Source: CASFRF01 sp031549345 (GTDB lineage Bacteria > Verrucomicrobiota > Lentisphaeria > Victivallales > Victivallaceae). Taken from it: a stretch of 33,215 nucleotides of DNA. Each line of letters starts with the position of its first letter. The stretch's first letter is position 1. The notes beneath the pieces were generated by a model. It was not told the origin of the DNA. It ran no database searches and saw nothing but the letters and a program-made list of their open reading frames with translations. Shown here in pieces: positions 22,986-31,573 of the stretch. The DNA lies in the NCBI GenBank assembly GCA_031549345.1, contig JAVBPY010000017.1, positions 1-33,215 of the forward strand, in the 5' to 3' direction. Both the position numbers and the translations under genes were made by a program.

Positions 22986-23795
22986 ATGGAAAAAGCACAA
23001 GCGGTCATCATCATTCCGGCGCGTTACAAATCGACGCGCTTTCCCGGAAAACCGTTGGCGAAAATCTGCGGAAGGGAGAATATCCTGTGGACGTACTTTG
23101 CCGCCAGGGAGGTCCCCGGCATTGCGGATGTTTTTGTCGCCACGGACGACGTCCGTATTCAATGCATTGTTGAAGCCGCCGGAGGAGACGTCATCATGAC
23201 TTCGGAGTGGTGCCGGAATGGGACGGAACGCGTTGCGGAGGCCGCCTCCATTCTCGGACTTTCGGAAGAGGACATCGTTGTCAACTTTCAGGGGGATGCG
23301 CCCCTGATCCCCCCCTGGTTTGTCAACGACATCGTCGATGCAATGCAGGCCAATCCCGATGCGGATATGACCACCCCCGTTTTAAGGTGCGATTCCCATT
23401 CCTACGAACTTTTTCTGGAAGATCGGAGGAATGGAAAGGTAGGGGGGACAACCGTTGTTTTCGGGAACGACATGAAGGCGATTTATTTCTCCAAGGAGGT
23501 GATTCCGTATTTGGCGCACCCGCAAGAGTTGGGGCGCACGCCCGTGTTTCATCATGTCGGCTTGTATGCCTACAGGGTGAAAACATTGCGTCTGTATCCG
23601 TCCATGCCGATCGGCAATCTCGAACGCGCGGAACAACTTGAACAATTGCGCTTCATCGAAAACGGCAAAAATGTTTATGTCGTGGAGGTGAATGCCGAAG
23701 GCCGGGAATTTTGGGAGCTCAACAACCCCGAAGACATTGAGCGTATCGAGGCCATACTGAAATCGCGATCCGGAAGTCAGACGCGGCCGTTGTAG
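22986..23795 (+). CDS. kdsB: 3-deoxy-manno-octulosonate cytidylyltransferase (CMP-Kdo synthetase)
   Basis: 269 aa nucleotidyltransferase. IIPARYKSTRFPGKPLAKI is the CTP-binding opening; VFVATDDVRI, MTSEWCRNGTERVAEAA, VVNFQGDAPLI, AIYFSKEVIPYL, VFHHVGLYAYR and AEQLEQLRFIENG follow in KdsB order. It activates Kdo with CTP for lipopolysaccharide. QGDEP is changed to QGDAP, and a GKVGGTTVVFGN segment replaces the usual NPNVVKVV stretch, so it may be a paralogue acting on another 3-deoxy-2-ketoaldonic acid. GGGAGG precedes ATG 22986. Second gene after the propeller protein. The coding end overlaps the convergent deaminase gene by 19 bp. Confidence 0.83.
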   Translation: MEKAQAVIIIPARYKSTRFPGKPLAKICGRENILWTYFAAREVPGIADVFVATDDVRIQCIVEAAGGDVIMTSEWCRNGTERVAEAASILGLSEEDIVVNFQGDAPLIPPWFVNDIVDAMQANPDADMTTPVLRCDSHSYELFLEDRRNGKVGGTTVVFGNDMKAIYFSKEVIPYLAHPQELGRTPVFHHVGLYAYRVKTLRLYPSMPIGNLERAEQLEQLRFIENGKNVYVVEVNAEGREFWELNNPEDIERIEAILKSRSGSQTRPL

Positions 23796-24334
23796 AGGAC
23801 GCCGCCGCAAGCGCGGTAGGATGTCAAGATCGCCGTGCCCTCCTCCGGCAATACAGGGCCAACGACTTGGATGCCGCGTTCTTCGCAGCCGCGCGGCCAG
23901 TCGGCGGGTTTGTACCCTTCATGGAATCCGGCGGCTTCGGCGGCGCTCCCCGGCGCGCTGTAGACCAATCGCGCAAGACCGCTCCATAAAAGTGCGCCGT
24001 AGCACATGGCGCACGGCTCGCACGAGGCGATCATTTCGTAATCGTGCGGCGCAAAGCTGAAATGCCCGAGCTTTCGTTGCCCGGCGCCGAGCGCCATGAT
24101 CTCCGCATGGGCGAACGAGAGCTTGCTCGGCACCACCACATTGACGCCGGCTGCGAACAACCGCCCTGTGGCGGCCTCGAAGATCGTCGCGGCGAACGGG
24201 CCGCCGGTTCCTTCGGCGATATTGCGCGCCGCGAGCTTCAGTGTAAAACGCACACGTTCTTCGAGTAGAGGAAGAACAACTTCCGCCAACTCGTATTCCC
24301 GCAGCCACAACGGCAATTCAGAGCATATTTTCAC
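23777..24334 (-). CDS. Cytidine/deoxycytidylate deaminase-fold nucleoside deaminase
   Basis: About 185 aa. The zinc site is intact: HAEIMAL (His-Ala-Glu) and CEPCAMCYGALLWSG (PC-x2-C). The layout ARNIAEGTGGPFAATIFEAATG before it and YSAPGSAAEAAGFHEGY after it fits the guanine deaminase/tRNA-adenosine deaminase-like branch rather than short Cdd. Substrate unknown: guanine, cytosine or a modified base are all possible. The start is uncertain: GTG 24334 has AGAGAG upstream, and the first residues after it fit the family better; an in-frame ATG at 24382 would add 16 residues without similarity. Convergent with kdsB. Confidence 0.82.
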   Translation of the reverse strand: MKICSELPLWLREYELAEVVLPLLEERVRFTLKLAARNIAEGTGGPFAATIFEAATGRLFAAGVNVVVPSKLSFAHAEIMALGAGQRKLGHFSFAPHDYEMIASCEPCAMCYGALLWSGLARLVYSAPGSAAEAAGFHEGYKPADWPRGCEERGIQVVGPVLPEEGTAILTSYRACGGVLYNGRV

Positions 24335-24487
24335 GTCGATTCTCTCTTTTGATGGGAAGGGTTCAATCGGGAAACAATACATCGTCCAGCCTGTTCCGTC
24401 AAGCGCCAGTGCGCCAAAAAAACAAATTCCGTCCCATGCTTTGCAGGGATTATGGATCGTTTCGCTGCAAGAAACGTTGGGGCGACA

Positions 24488-26338
24488 TCATGAAATATTG
24501 GCATCTATAACGTGTTGCAGTTCAGTTAGCTTAAGATAGGTTGCGGCATCTTTCAGGTAATCGCTCTCCGGAAAAGAAACAGTTCCCTCAAGTTCTTTGC
24601 ATAGAATTTGCTCGGCATTGTCCGCATGCCGGGCGGCCAGGGCCGCAATGGCCTGGCAGCGCATCAAGGGATCGGGGTGTTGCGCCAATTCCGTCAGGCC
24701 CCGCTGAAGTTCCGGGTAAAGCTCGCCGCCTTCATCGATCAAATTAAAGATCGCCCAATCCCAAACATATTTCCGGGCGTCATGCGCCAATTGCAGCAAC
24801 GCGTCCAATTCCGCTCGATTTTCGCCATAAATCCCCCAGGCGACAATGTGCCGCAATGCATCGTTGGAAGAATCGGTAAAACGCAATAGGAATTTACGGG
24901 ACGATGACGTATGCTGCCACGCAACCGCCCGCAAAACAGCCTCCCGGCCATCAGCGGTGTTCATCTCCGGCATTTTCGCGATCAGCAATGCGGAACTTTC
25001 CCCGGCAAAGGGAAGGTTGCCTTGCAAATACCCCAATTGCGCGATCAAATCCGCCCCGGCAACCGCATCCTTACCATCCGCGGAGGCCAAATAGCGTTTG
25101 GCGATTTCAAATTCCGTTTTTCCGCCTCTGGCGTGGAACTCCGCAAGCCATCGACCATCGCCCCGGCGATAACGTTCGGCGAGGGCTTCCGAAGTCATGA
25201 TGCCGGCGGAGAACCGTCGCCAGCGTTTGCTTCCGAGCAGACGCTTTGCGCCGGGAAGCGCGTGCCGGGCGGCATGGCGGAGCATCCGGGTCATGCGGGC
25301 AAATTCGTCGGGGGCAAAACAACGCCGATGGTAAAGTTTCAACTTGATAATCTCGTATGCGCTCCATGGATCCTGGTCGATACCATAAAGTTTTTCAAAA
25401 ATCGGCATTGCCTTGGCATGGCAGGGAAGGTTCGACTTGGCCACCCAATACAAAGCGTCGCCATCCTCCGGCCGATGCTGCAAATATTTTTCCAGATAAA
25501 GACGCCCCTGTTCTTTATTTTGCATCCACGACTTATCGCCCGACACATACAAATACCCGAGATCGAACAGGGATCTTTGATCCCCCTCTCTAGCGGCCCG
25601 CCTCAACCACAGCGCGGCTTTGTGCATATTGCGTTTTACGCCGCGTCCACGCCGGTAGCAGTCCCCGATCCATCCGGCGATATTCGCGTTTGCATGTCCG
25701 GCAAGGAAACTTTTTTTGAAACACTCGAATGCCTTGCGGTAATTCCGCCGTGTGCCGTGCCCAAGAGCATAATCTTGTCCCAACTGACACAACGCGATTT
25801 CGTCGCCGTCTTGGGCGGCCAGCTTGGAATAGTGAAAAGAGAGCTTCCAATCTTTTTTGATTCCGATACCATCGTGAAGATTGCTCGCCAGATTGGCGGC
25901 GCTCCCGGTATGTCCGGCATCGATTGCTTTCTGGTAACACTGATTGGCTTTCGCATGGTTGACGGCAATGAATTCGTTGCCGTAATCATAGAGAATACCA
26001 AGATTGTTCCAGGCGGACGGATGGTTGCTTTTTCGGTAAAAACGGATGACTTTTCGCCAATCCTCCTCCGTTTTTGCGTAATCTTCCAGCGTTCGCGCAT
26101 AGTTATAGAGGCCGTCCTCATCGCCGCACTGCGCGGCGTTCCGGTAATACTGCGCGGCAAGCTCGAGATCGCGGGAAAAGCCTTCGCCGTTCAGAACCAT
26201 GCATGCAAGATTGTTCCATGCACCGGGATGTCCCAGCTTTGCGGCAAGTTCATAGAAATGCCGCGCCTGCTCGAAGTCATGGTGTTCCGTGTCGAAATCA
26301 CACCCTTTGGCAAACAATTCCGCCGCGTCGTTGCTCAT
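24488..26338 (-). CDS. Sel1-repeat protein with a HEAT-like C-terminus
   Basis: 616 aa. Residues about 1-290 hold some seven Sel1-like (TPR-related) repeats of about 36 aa, seen as recurring AWNNLA/AANLAS, DGIGIKKD, LGHGTRRNYRKAFECF and GRGVKRNMHKAALWLRRAA. The C-terminal third switches to helical, alanine-rich repeats resembling HEAT (LAQHPDPLMRCQAIAALAARHAD). Sel1 proteins act as scaffolds for protein partners; no enzyme domain or signal peptide is seen. ATG 26338 is chosen over 26353 because GAGGTG lies 8 bp before it. A 17-bp perfect palindrome lies 29 bp upstream. Confidence 0.85.
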   Translation of the reverse strand: MSNDAAELFAKGCDFDTEHHDFEQARHFYELAAKLGHPGAWNNLACMVLNGEGFSRDLELAAQYYRNAAQCGDEDGLYNYARTLEDYAKTEEDWRKVIRFYRKSNHPSAWNNLGILYDYGNEFIAVNHAKANQCYQKAIDAGHTGSAANLASNLHDGIGIKKDWKLSFHYSKLAAQDGDEIALCQLGQDYALGHGTRRNYRKAFECFKKSFLAGHANANIAGWIGDCYRRGRGVKRNMHKAALWLRRAAREGDQRSLFDLGYLYVSGDKSWMQNKEQGRLYLEKYLQHRPEDGDALYWVAKSNLPCHAKAMPIFEKLYGIDQDPWSAYEIIKLKLYHRRCFAPDEFARMTRMLRHAARHALPGAKRLLGSKRWRRFSAGIMTSEALAERYRRGDGRWLAEFHARGGKTEFEIAKRYLASADGKDAVAGADLIAQLGYLQGNLPFAGESSALLIAKMPEMNTADGREAVLRAVAWQHTSSSRKFLLRFTDSSNDALRHIVAWGIYGENRAELDALLQLAHDARKYVWDWAIFNLIDEGGELYPELQRGLTELAQHPDPLMRCQAIAALAARHADNAEQILCKELEGTVSFPESDYLKDAATYLKLTELQHVIDANIS

Positions 26339-26366
26339 GTGTTCCCACCTCAATCTACTTTATCTC

Positions 26367-26403
26367 GCGTTTTTCCAATTGGCTGTGCCAATTGGAAAAA
26401 CGC
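26367..26403. repeat. Perfect 17-bp inverted repeat with a 3-base loop
   Basis: GCGTTTTTCCAATTGGC (26367-26383), TGT, GCCAATTGGAAAAACGC (26387-26403). It lies between the CorC-type gene and the Sel1 gene, both on the minus strand. There is no T-run after the stem in the minus direction, so it is not a canonical terminator. The nested CCAATTGG palindromes suggest an operator or a strong mRNA 3' hairpin. Confidence 0.6.
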
Positions 26404-26449
26404 TGCACAAAAAGTTTTTTCCCTCCCGCATCCCCTCTCTTTTATATTC

Positions 26450-27697
26450 TTATTCCCCCTCCTGCGGAGAATGGACAATAATTTTGACGGCGAGGACTTT
26501 GCGGTCGGTGGCTTCGAGGATTTCGAAGGTCAGGTTCTGGAAGTTCATGGTGTCGCCGACGCGGGGAATTTTTTCGAAGAGGTGGAGGATCCAGCCGTTC
26601 ATGCTGGTGGCTTCGCAGTCGTCGCTGACCTGGAGTTTTTCCCATACGCGCTCGAGGTTCGCGCTGCCGATTACGCGGTATTCGGTGGGCGAAAGCTCTT
26701 CGATTTCGTGGACGACCTGGTCGTGTTCGTCCCAGATTTCGCCGATCAACTCTTCCAGGATGTCTTCGAGGGTGACGAGGCCGAGGGTGCCGCCGTAACC
26801 GTCTATGATGATGGCGATGTGGGCGTGTTTCTGCTGCATGAGGCGCATGAGGGCGGAGATACGCGTGGTTCCGCTGGCGTAAATAGCGGGCGTTGTGATG
26901 TCCGCGATGGTTTTTCCGCCTTCGAGGACCTGCGTGTAAAAATCTTTCTGGTTGATGACGCCGACGATGTCGTCGATGCTTTTCCGGTAAACGGGGAGGC
27001 GCGAGAAGGCTTGTTCGCGAAAGATGTGTTTGATCTCTGCCGGTGCGGCGGATTCTTCCACGGCGACCAGGGCGGTGCGGGGGGTGCAGATGTCCAATGC
27101 GTTCCGGTCTTTGAATTCAACGGCGCTCCGTATGAGTTCGCCCGCCTGCTCGTTGATGCCGCCCTCCTGGCGGGCTTCCTCGACCATCAGGAGGATTTCT
27201 TCTTCGGTATTCGACTGGATGCCCTCGATTTTAAAGAATTTGTCGAGAAGTTTTTTCCAGCAGCGGAAAAGGTAGTTGACCGGTTGCAGTGCAACGCAGA
27301 GCGCGTGGATGAGCGGCGCGGAAAAGAGGACGAATTTTTCCGGTATGTCTTTGGCGATGCTCTTGGGGGTGATTTCTCCGAAGATAAGGACGACAAGGGT
27401 GATGACCACCGTTGCGATCGTGGGGCCGAGGTTGCCCCAGAGGCGTGTGAAGAGCACGGTGGCGAACGCGGCGGCGCTGATATTGACGATGTTGTTGCCG
27501 ATGAGGATCGTTGAAAGGAGGCGGTCGTAATCTTCGGAGAGGCGGAGGGCGAGCTCGGCCCGGCGGCTCCCTTTGGCCGCGAGATTCTTCAATTTTGCTT
27601 TGTTGAAAGAGGTAAATGCCGTTTCCGTTGCGGAAAAATACGCGGAGCAAAGAATCAATGCTGCCAGGATGGCGACATCGACAATGTATTCGTTCAT
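26450..27697 (-). CDS. CNNM/CorC-HlyC family membrane protein
   Basis: 415 aa. An N-terminal DUF21 membrane domain (about 1-180: SAYFSATETAFTSFNKAKLKNLA, then IGNNIVNISAAAFAT, and FGEITPKSIAKD) is followed by two CBS domains (about 200-330: CTPRTALVAVEE, FSRLPVYRKSIDDIVGVINQKDF, and IIIDGYGGTLGLVTLEDILEELIGEI) and a C-terminal CorC_HlyC domain (about 340-415). Members such as CorC, YfjD and MpfA are linked to magnesium or cobalt export and to membrane ion balance. ATG 27697 has AAGGA at 6 bp; the longer frame upstream is antisense-like and has no similarity. Divergent from the GH4 gene. Confidence 0.9.
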   Translation of the reverse strand: MNEYIVDVAILAALILCSAYFSATETAFTSFNKAKLKNLAAKGSRRAELALRLSEDYDRLLSTILIGNNIVNISAAAFATVLFTRLWGNLGPTIATVVITLVVLIFGEITPKSIAKDIPEKFVLFSAPLIHALCVALQPVNYLFRCWKKLLDKFFKIEGIQSNTEEEILLMVEEARQEGGINEQAGELIRSAVEFKDRNALDICTPRTALVAVEESAAPAEIKHIFREQAFSRLPVYRKSIDDIVGVINQKDFYTQVLEGGKTIADITTPAIYASGTTRISALMRLMQQKHAHIAIIIDGYGGTLGLVTLEDILEELIGEIWDEHDQVVHEIEELSPTEYRVIGSANLERVWEKLQVSDDCEATSMNGWILHLFEKIPRVGDTMNFQNLTFEILEATDRKVLAVKIIVHSPQEGE

Positions 27698-27797
27698 AAA
27701 AATCCTTTCAAGCAATCTTCTATACAGTAACGCGCGGCGGTAAAAAATGCAAGTGGATATGATGAAAGCATAAAATGAAAAGTTTTCCGCAAGAAAA

Positions 27798-27831
27798 TGC
27801 AATTGCAAAGGCTTTCGGCATGGGGTATTGT
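27798..27831 (+). promoter_or_regulatory. Promoter of the GH4 gene with an overlapping palindrome
   Basis: TTGCAA (27803-27808), a 17-bp spacer, TATTGT (27826-27831). The -35 box overlaps the perfect palindrome TGCAATTGCA (27798-27807), a candidate operator. The GH4 gene has GGGAG upstream of its ATG. Confidence 0.6.
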
Positions 27832-27872
27832 AAGTAAACGGACAGACAAACCTCAACATAGGGAGTTTTTTT

Positions 27873-29357
27873 ATGAAGAAGTTCAAAGTGGCATTCATCG
27901 GGGCGGGGAGCATCGGGTTCACCCGTCGTTTACTGAGCGACCTCCTGGCGGTTCCGGAGTTCCGCAACGTGGAAATCGCGTTTCACGACATCAATGAGAA
28001 CAATTTGCGCATGGTTACCGAACTTTGCCAGCGCGACATCGAGCACAACAAGCTCTCCATCCGCATCCAGTCCACATTGAACCGCCGCGAGGCGCTCACC
28101 GGCGCGAAGTACGTCCTGAACATGTGCCGCATCGGCGGATTGGAAGCGTTTGCCACCGACGTGGAAATTCCCCTGAAATATGGCATCGACCAGTGCGTGG
28201 GCGACACCCTTTGCGCGGGCGGCATCATGTACGGGCAGCGCGGGATTCCCGTGATCCTCGACTTCTGCGCGGAAATGCGCGAAGTGTCGCATCCGGATGT
28301 GTTGTTCCTCAACTACGGGAACCCCAACGCCATGCTCACATGGGCGGCGAACAAATACGGAAAAATCCGCACCCTCGGCCTCTGCCACGGCGTGCAGGGC
28401 GGACACGGACAGCTTGCGGAAGTCCTCGGCGTCCCCGCCAAGGAGTTGGATTACATCTGCGCGGGAATCAACCACCAGACCTGGTACATCCAGCTTCGTT
28501 ATAAAGGCGAAGATATGACCGGAAAGGTCCTCGACGCCTTTGAGAAGCATCCCAAATACAGCCGCGAAGAGAAAGTGCGGATCGACATGCTCCGCCGTTT
28601 CGGCTACTACAGCACCGAGTCCAACGGGCATTTTTCCGAGTACGTCCCCTGGTACCGCAAGCGGGAGAACGAGATCATCAACTGGATCGATCTCGGCAAC
28701 TGGATTCATGGCGAAACCGGCGGCTACCTCCGCGTTTGCACCGAAGGGCGCAACTGGTTCGAGCACGACTTCCCGAACTGGATGAAGGAAGCCCCCCGCG
28801 AATTCAAGGCCGAAAACCGCGGCAACGAACACGGCAGCTACATCATCGAAAGCCTTGAAACCGGACGCATTTACCGCGGGCATTTCAACGTTGAAAACAA
28901 AGGCTGCATCAGCAACCTTCCCGACGACGCGATCGTAGAAGTCCCCGGCTACATCGACGGCAACGGCATCAACATTCCGGCCGTCGGCGACCTTCCCCTC
29001 GGTTGCGCCGCCGTGTGCAACGCGAGCATCCAGGTACAGCGCCTCGCGGTCGAGGCGGCCGTTCACGGCGACGATCTGCTGCTCCGGCAGGCGATGATGA
29101 TGGATCCCTTGGTCGGCGCCGTCGCAAACCCGCCGGAAATCTGGCAGATGACCGACGAAATGCTCGTCGCCCAGGCCGAGTGGCTGCCCCAATTCAAGAA
29201 GGCCATTGCCGCCGCCCGCAAGCGGATGAAGTCCAAGAACCTGCTTCCCACGCGAACCGGGTACAAAGGCGCCGCGCGCCTCCACACCCGCAGCGTCGAA
29301 GAGCAGGCGCTCGACAAGGAAAAGGCCAAGGCCAACGCGGCGGCCGCCGCCAAATAG
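27873..29357 (+). CDS. GH4 glycosidase (MelA-like alpha-galactosidase or alpha-galacturonidase)
   Basis: 494 aa. GH4 enzymes use NAD+ and Mn2+ in an oxidation/elimination mechanism. The Rossmann motif IGAGSIGF opens the protein; IGGLEAFATDVEIPLKYGIDQCVGDTLCAGGI, LNYGNPNAM, GLCHGVQG (Cys171, metal ligand), CAGINHQTW (Asn200/His201) and STESNGHFSEYVPW follow in the order of E. coli MelA, with the late AAMMDPLVGAV segment. The closest kin are the MelA/LplD branch, so an alpha-galactoside or alpha-galacturonide substrate is likely, but the choice cannot be made by eye. It is longer than MelA (about 450) by a C-terminal tail rich in Lys and Ala. Cytoplasmic. Followed 5 bp later by the AraC/PocR gene. 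Confidence 0.88.
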   Translation: MKKFKVAFIGAGSIGFTRRLLSDLLAVPEFRNVEIAFHDINENNLRMVTELCQRDIEHNKLSIRIQSTLNRREALTGAKYVLNMCRIGGLEAFATDVEIPLKYGIDQCVGDTLCAGGIMYGQRGIPVILDFCAEMREVSHPDVLFLNYGNPNAMLTWAANKYGKIRTLGLCHGVQGGHGQLAEVLGVPAKELDYICAGINHQTWYIQLRYKGEDMTGKVLDAFEKHPKYSREEKVRIDMLRRFGYYSTESNGHFSEYVPWYRKRENEIINWIDLGNWIHGETGGYLRVCTEGRNWFEHDFPNWMKEAPREFKAENRGNEHGSYIIESLETGRIYRGHFNVENKGCISNLPDDAIVEVPGYIDGNGINIPAVGDLPLGCAAVCNASIQVQRLAVEAAVHGDDLLLRQAMMMDPLVGAVANPPEIWQMTDEMLVAQAEWLPQFKKAIAAARKRMKSKNLLPTRTGYKGAARLHTRSVEEQALDKEKAKANAAAAAK

Positions 29358-29362
29358 AACCG

Positions 29363-30235
29363 ATGAACGAAACGGTCAAACGTTTAGCGTCGATCATCCG
29401 AACCGTGGAAGCGCTCGGGCACTGCCATATTTGCTTCCACGATTTCTTCCGGCACATCCTGGAGTACGTCCCGGATGTGCCGGTTTACCACCAGAACGAC
29501 TTCTGCATTTGCTTGAAAAACCTTTTCCCGGAGCAGAAGCCGACGTGCATCAAATTCGACCGCAACGCGGTCGTCCGCCATCTGGAGGGAAAACGGGAGC
29601 CGTTTTTCAAACAATGTCCCCACCATGTACTGGAACTGGTTGTCCCCATTTATAAGGACAATGTGTTGTGCGGTATTTTGTTCATGGGCCCGTACCGGGC
29701 GGGCGCGCCGCTGTCGGAGGACGGGTTACGGGGAACTCCTCCCCGCTTGAACGATAAAATTCGCCGGGAAATTCGTCCGGCGTTCGAGAAATTGCCGGTG
29801 TTGGACCAGGAGGGGATGACGCATATCCGCAATTTGGGCATTATGTTGGCGAGCCGCATCGCCGAAACGCTTGCCGGCATGGAGATTCCGCCGGACGCGG
29901 AAGAGCCGGGACGCCGTCGGCGCATCGAGCATTTTATCGCCCGGAATTTCAACCAGGGCGCCACGCTCGATATTCTGGCGGATTCGCTCGGATTGAGCAC
30001 ATCGCGGACAAGCCGGCTCCTGAAGGAATACTTCAACGCGGGTTTTTCGGAACTTCTCAACCAACACCGTCTCGGCGCCGCCATTCATTTTCTGCAACGT
30101 TCGGAGCTTGCGATCAACGAGGTCGCCCGCCGGGCCGGATTCGACAACATCGAATACTTCCACCGTATCTTCAAAAAACATTACGGCATAACACCGTTGG
30201 AGTACCGCCGCAAATTCCTCCAGGGAAAACATTAA
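29363..30235 (+). CDS. AraC-family regulator with PocR-type sensor
   Basis: 290 aa. The N-terminal half (about 10-125) resembles the PocR ligand-binding domain: HICFHDFF, CIKFDRNAV, QCPHHVLELVVPIYKDNVLCGILFMGPYR. The C-terminal 100 residues are an AraC HTH (LDILADSLGLSTSRTSRLLKEYF, INEVARRAGFDNIEYFHRIFKKHYGITPLEYR). It starts 5 bp after the GH4 stop, so the two are cotranscribed and it probably senses the released sugar and controls the locus. No clear ribosome binding site of its own other than coupling. Confidence 0.9.
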   Translation: MNETVKRLASIIRTVEALGHCHICFHDFFRHILEYVPDVPVYHQNDFCICLKNLFPEQKPTCIKFDRNAVVRHLEGKREPFFKQCPHHVLELVVPIYKDNVLCGILFMGPYRAGAPLSEDGLRGTPPRLNDKIRREIRPAFEKLPVLDQEGMTHIRNLGIMLASRIAETLAGMEIPPDAEEPGRRRRIEHFIARNFNQGATLDILADSLGLSTSRTSRLLKEYFNAGFSELLNQHRLGAAIHFLQRSELAINEVARRAGFDNIEYFHRIFKKHYGITPLEYRRKFLQGKH

Positions 30236-30291
30236 TCCCGCGCATTTTTTTGCAGAATATTTGTTTCGACAATTTTATACCGCGATTTTCA

Positions 30292-30321
30292 TTGGAAAAA
30301 TAGGCGAATGAGTGGTATATT
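30292..30321 (+). promoter_or_regulatory. Promoter of the acyltransferase-3 locus
   Basis: TTGGAA (30292-30297), an 18-bp spacer, TATATT (30316-30321). The leader contains a GGACG/CGTCC hairpin and a 6-codon frame (ATG 30377 to TGA 30397), with GGGGGGGA before it, whose stop abuts the ATG at 30398. Confidence 0.45.
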
Positions 30322-30397
30322 CCCCGGATGTGTATTTTATGGAAGGACGAAGAGTGCGTCCGGGGGGGAAATCGACATGGCAATGAGAGGGCGGTGA

Positions 30398-31515
30398 ATG
30401 CAAATCAAGACAAGTTCCGTGCATTACTATTGGCTTGATTGGATTCGAAGCACCGCGACATTAATGGTTTTACTCGGGCATTACAGAAATGCGCTCTTCC
30501 CCCTGCGTTTGAAGACCTTCCACAGGACAATCGCGGCATTGCGGCGATCTTGTTTTATGCCGGAACCCGCTGGGGGCATGAATCCGTGCTTATGTTTTTC
30601 GCCCTTTCCGGATTTCTGGTGGGCGGAAAATCGATACAGCGTTTGCTGAACTCATCGTTCTCCTTAACAGACTATTGCATCGATCGGGGCGTCCGCATCG
30701 GATTGCCGCTATTGGGCGCGTGCCTTGTGTACATTCCTGTCATGTACATATGCGGGCACTCCGCGGATTGGCAACGGCTGGCTGGGAATTTACTTTCCTT
30801 GCAAGGCATTATCCACGAACCGCTCCTGGGGCCCTTTTGGTCTTTGTCGTACGAGGTTTGGTTTTATATTCTGATGGGAAGCATTGCCGGTTTTTTCGTT
30901 GTCCGTAAAAAATTCCGGGTCATCTCTCTTCTTGTACTTATGCTATGTATGGCGGTATTCCTGCGGTTGCACGTCGGATCGTTGTTCATTTGGCTTTTGG
31001 GGGCGTGTTTCTTTTTCATCCTGCCCCCCGCTCATTCCAAACTCCGTTTATTGGGGGCATGTGCGCTCTTGGCGGCATCCCGTTGCGGATTGTTTAACTG
31101 GGAGATCCTTGCGTATGGAAGCCTGAACGAATTTGTTTGGGGAATTTCCTGCTGCTGGTTTATGCGCGAGCTGGTTCTCTGGAAGCCGCAGGCGGCATGG
31201 ATGGCCCGTTTTGAGCGTGTGGGCAGCGTAATCGCAAGATTTTCGTATACGATATACTTGACGCATATACTTTTCCTGCTGCTGATTATGAATTTTTGTT
31301 TCAAAATATCCGCAAACTGCAATATGCAGGAAACCAGCTACTGCGCGGCGCCGAAATATACCTTGTTTGCCGCGTTTTCGCGGCTGGACATAAAAACATT
31401 TTTACTGTATTGCCTGTCGGTAATCGCTTCGCTTTTGTTTTCCTACGGCGTATACTGGTTGTTTGAACGCCGGACGGACGCCTTGAAGGCATACATCAGA
31501 AAATGCCTTACCTGA
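30398..31515 (+). pseudogene. Acyltransferase-3 membrane protein, frameshifted
   Basis: The gene is in two frames. The first carries YYWLDWIRSTATLMVLLGHYRNALFP (the catalytic HxR region of O-acyltransferases, here GHYRN); the second continues AFEDLPQDNRGIAAILFYAGTRWGHESVLMFFALSGFLVGG and about nine more membrane segments to a stop at 31515. One extra C in the run CCCCC at 30499-30503 would join them into one normal 372-residue protein. Family members O-acetylate or O-succinylate surface sugars or peptidoglycan in the inner membrane. Either a real inactivating deletion (or phase-variable tract) or an assembly error; not decidable here. Convergent with the FAD-oxidoreductase gene. Confidence 0.82.
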
Positions 31516-31520
31516 GTAAG

Positions 31521-31565
31521 AGGCAGGAAGAAAAAATTTTCTCTTGGAGTTTTTTCTTCCTGCCT
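31521..31565. terminator. Bidirectional terminator between convergent genes
   Basis: A perfect 16-bp stem, AGGCAGGAAGAAAAAA (31521-31536) with TTTTTTCTTCCTGCCT (31550-31565), with T-rich DNA after it on the plus strand. It serves the acyltransferase gene and possibly the FAD-oxidoreductase gene. Confidence 0.85.
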
Positions 31566-31573
31566 TTTGTTTT

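Noticed and set aside
24458..24476. CGTTTC/GAAACG hairpin after the Sel1 gene
   Set aside because: Short stem without a T-run on the minus strand; could be chance.
24911..27514. 867-codon open frame on the plus strand antisense to the Sel1 and CorC-type genes
   Set aside because: It crosses the intergenic palindrome and two well-supported minus-strand genes and shows no domain of its own.
27930..29285. 451-codon minus-strand frame opposite the GH4 gene
   Set aside because: Antisense shadow; the plus strand carries all GH4 motifs.
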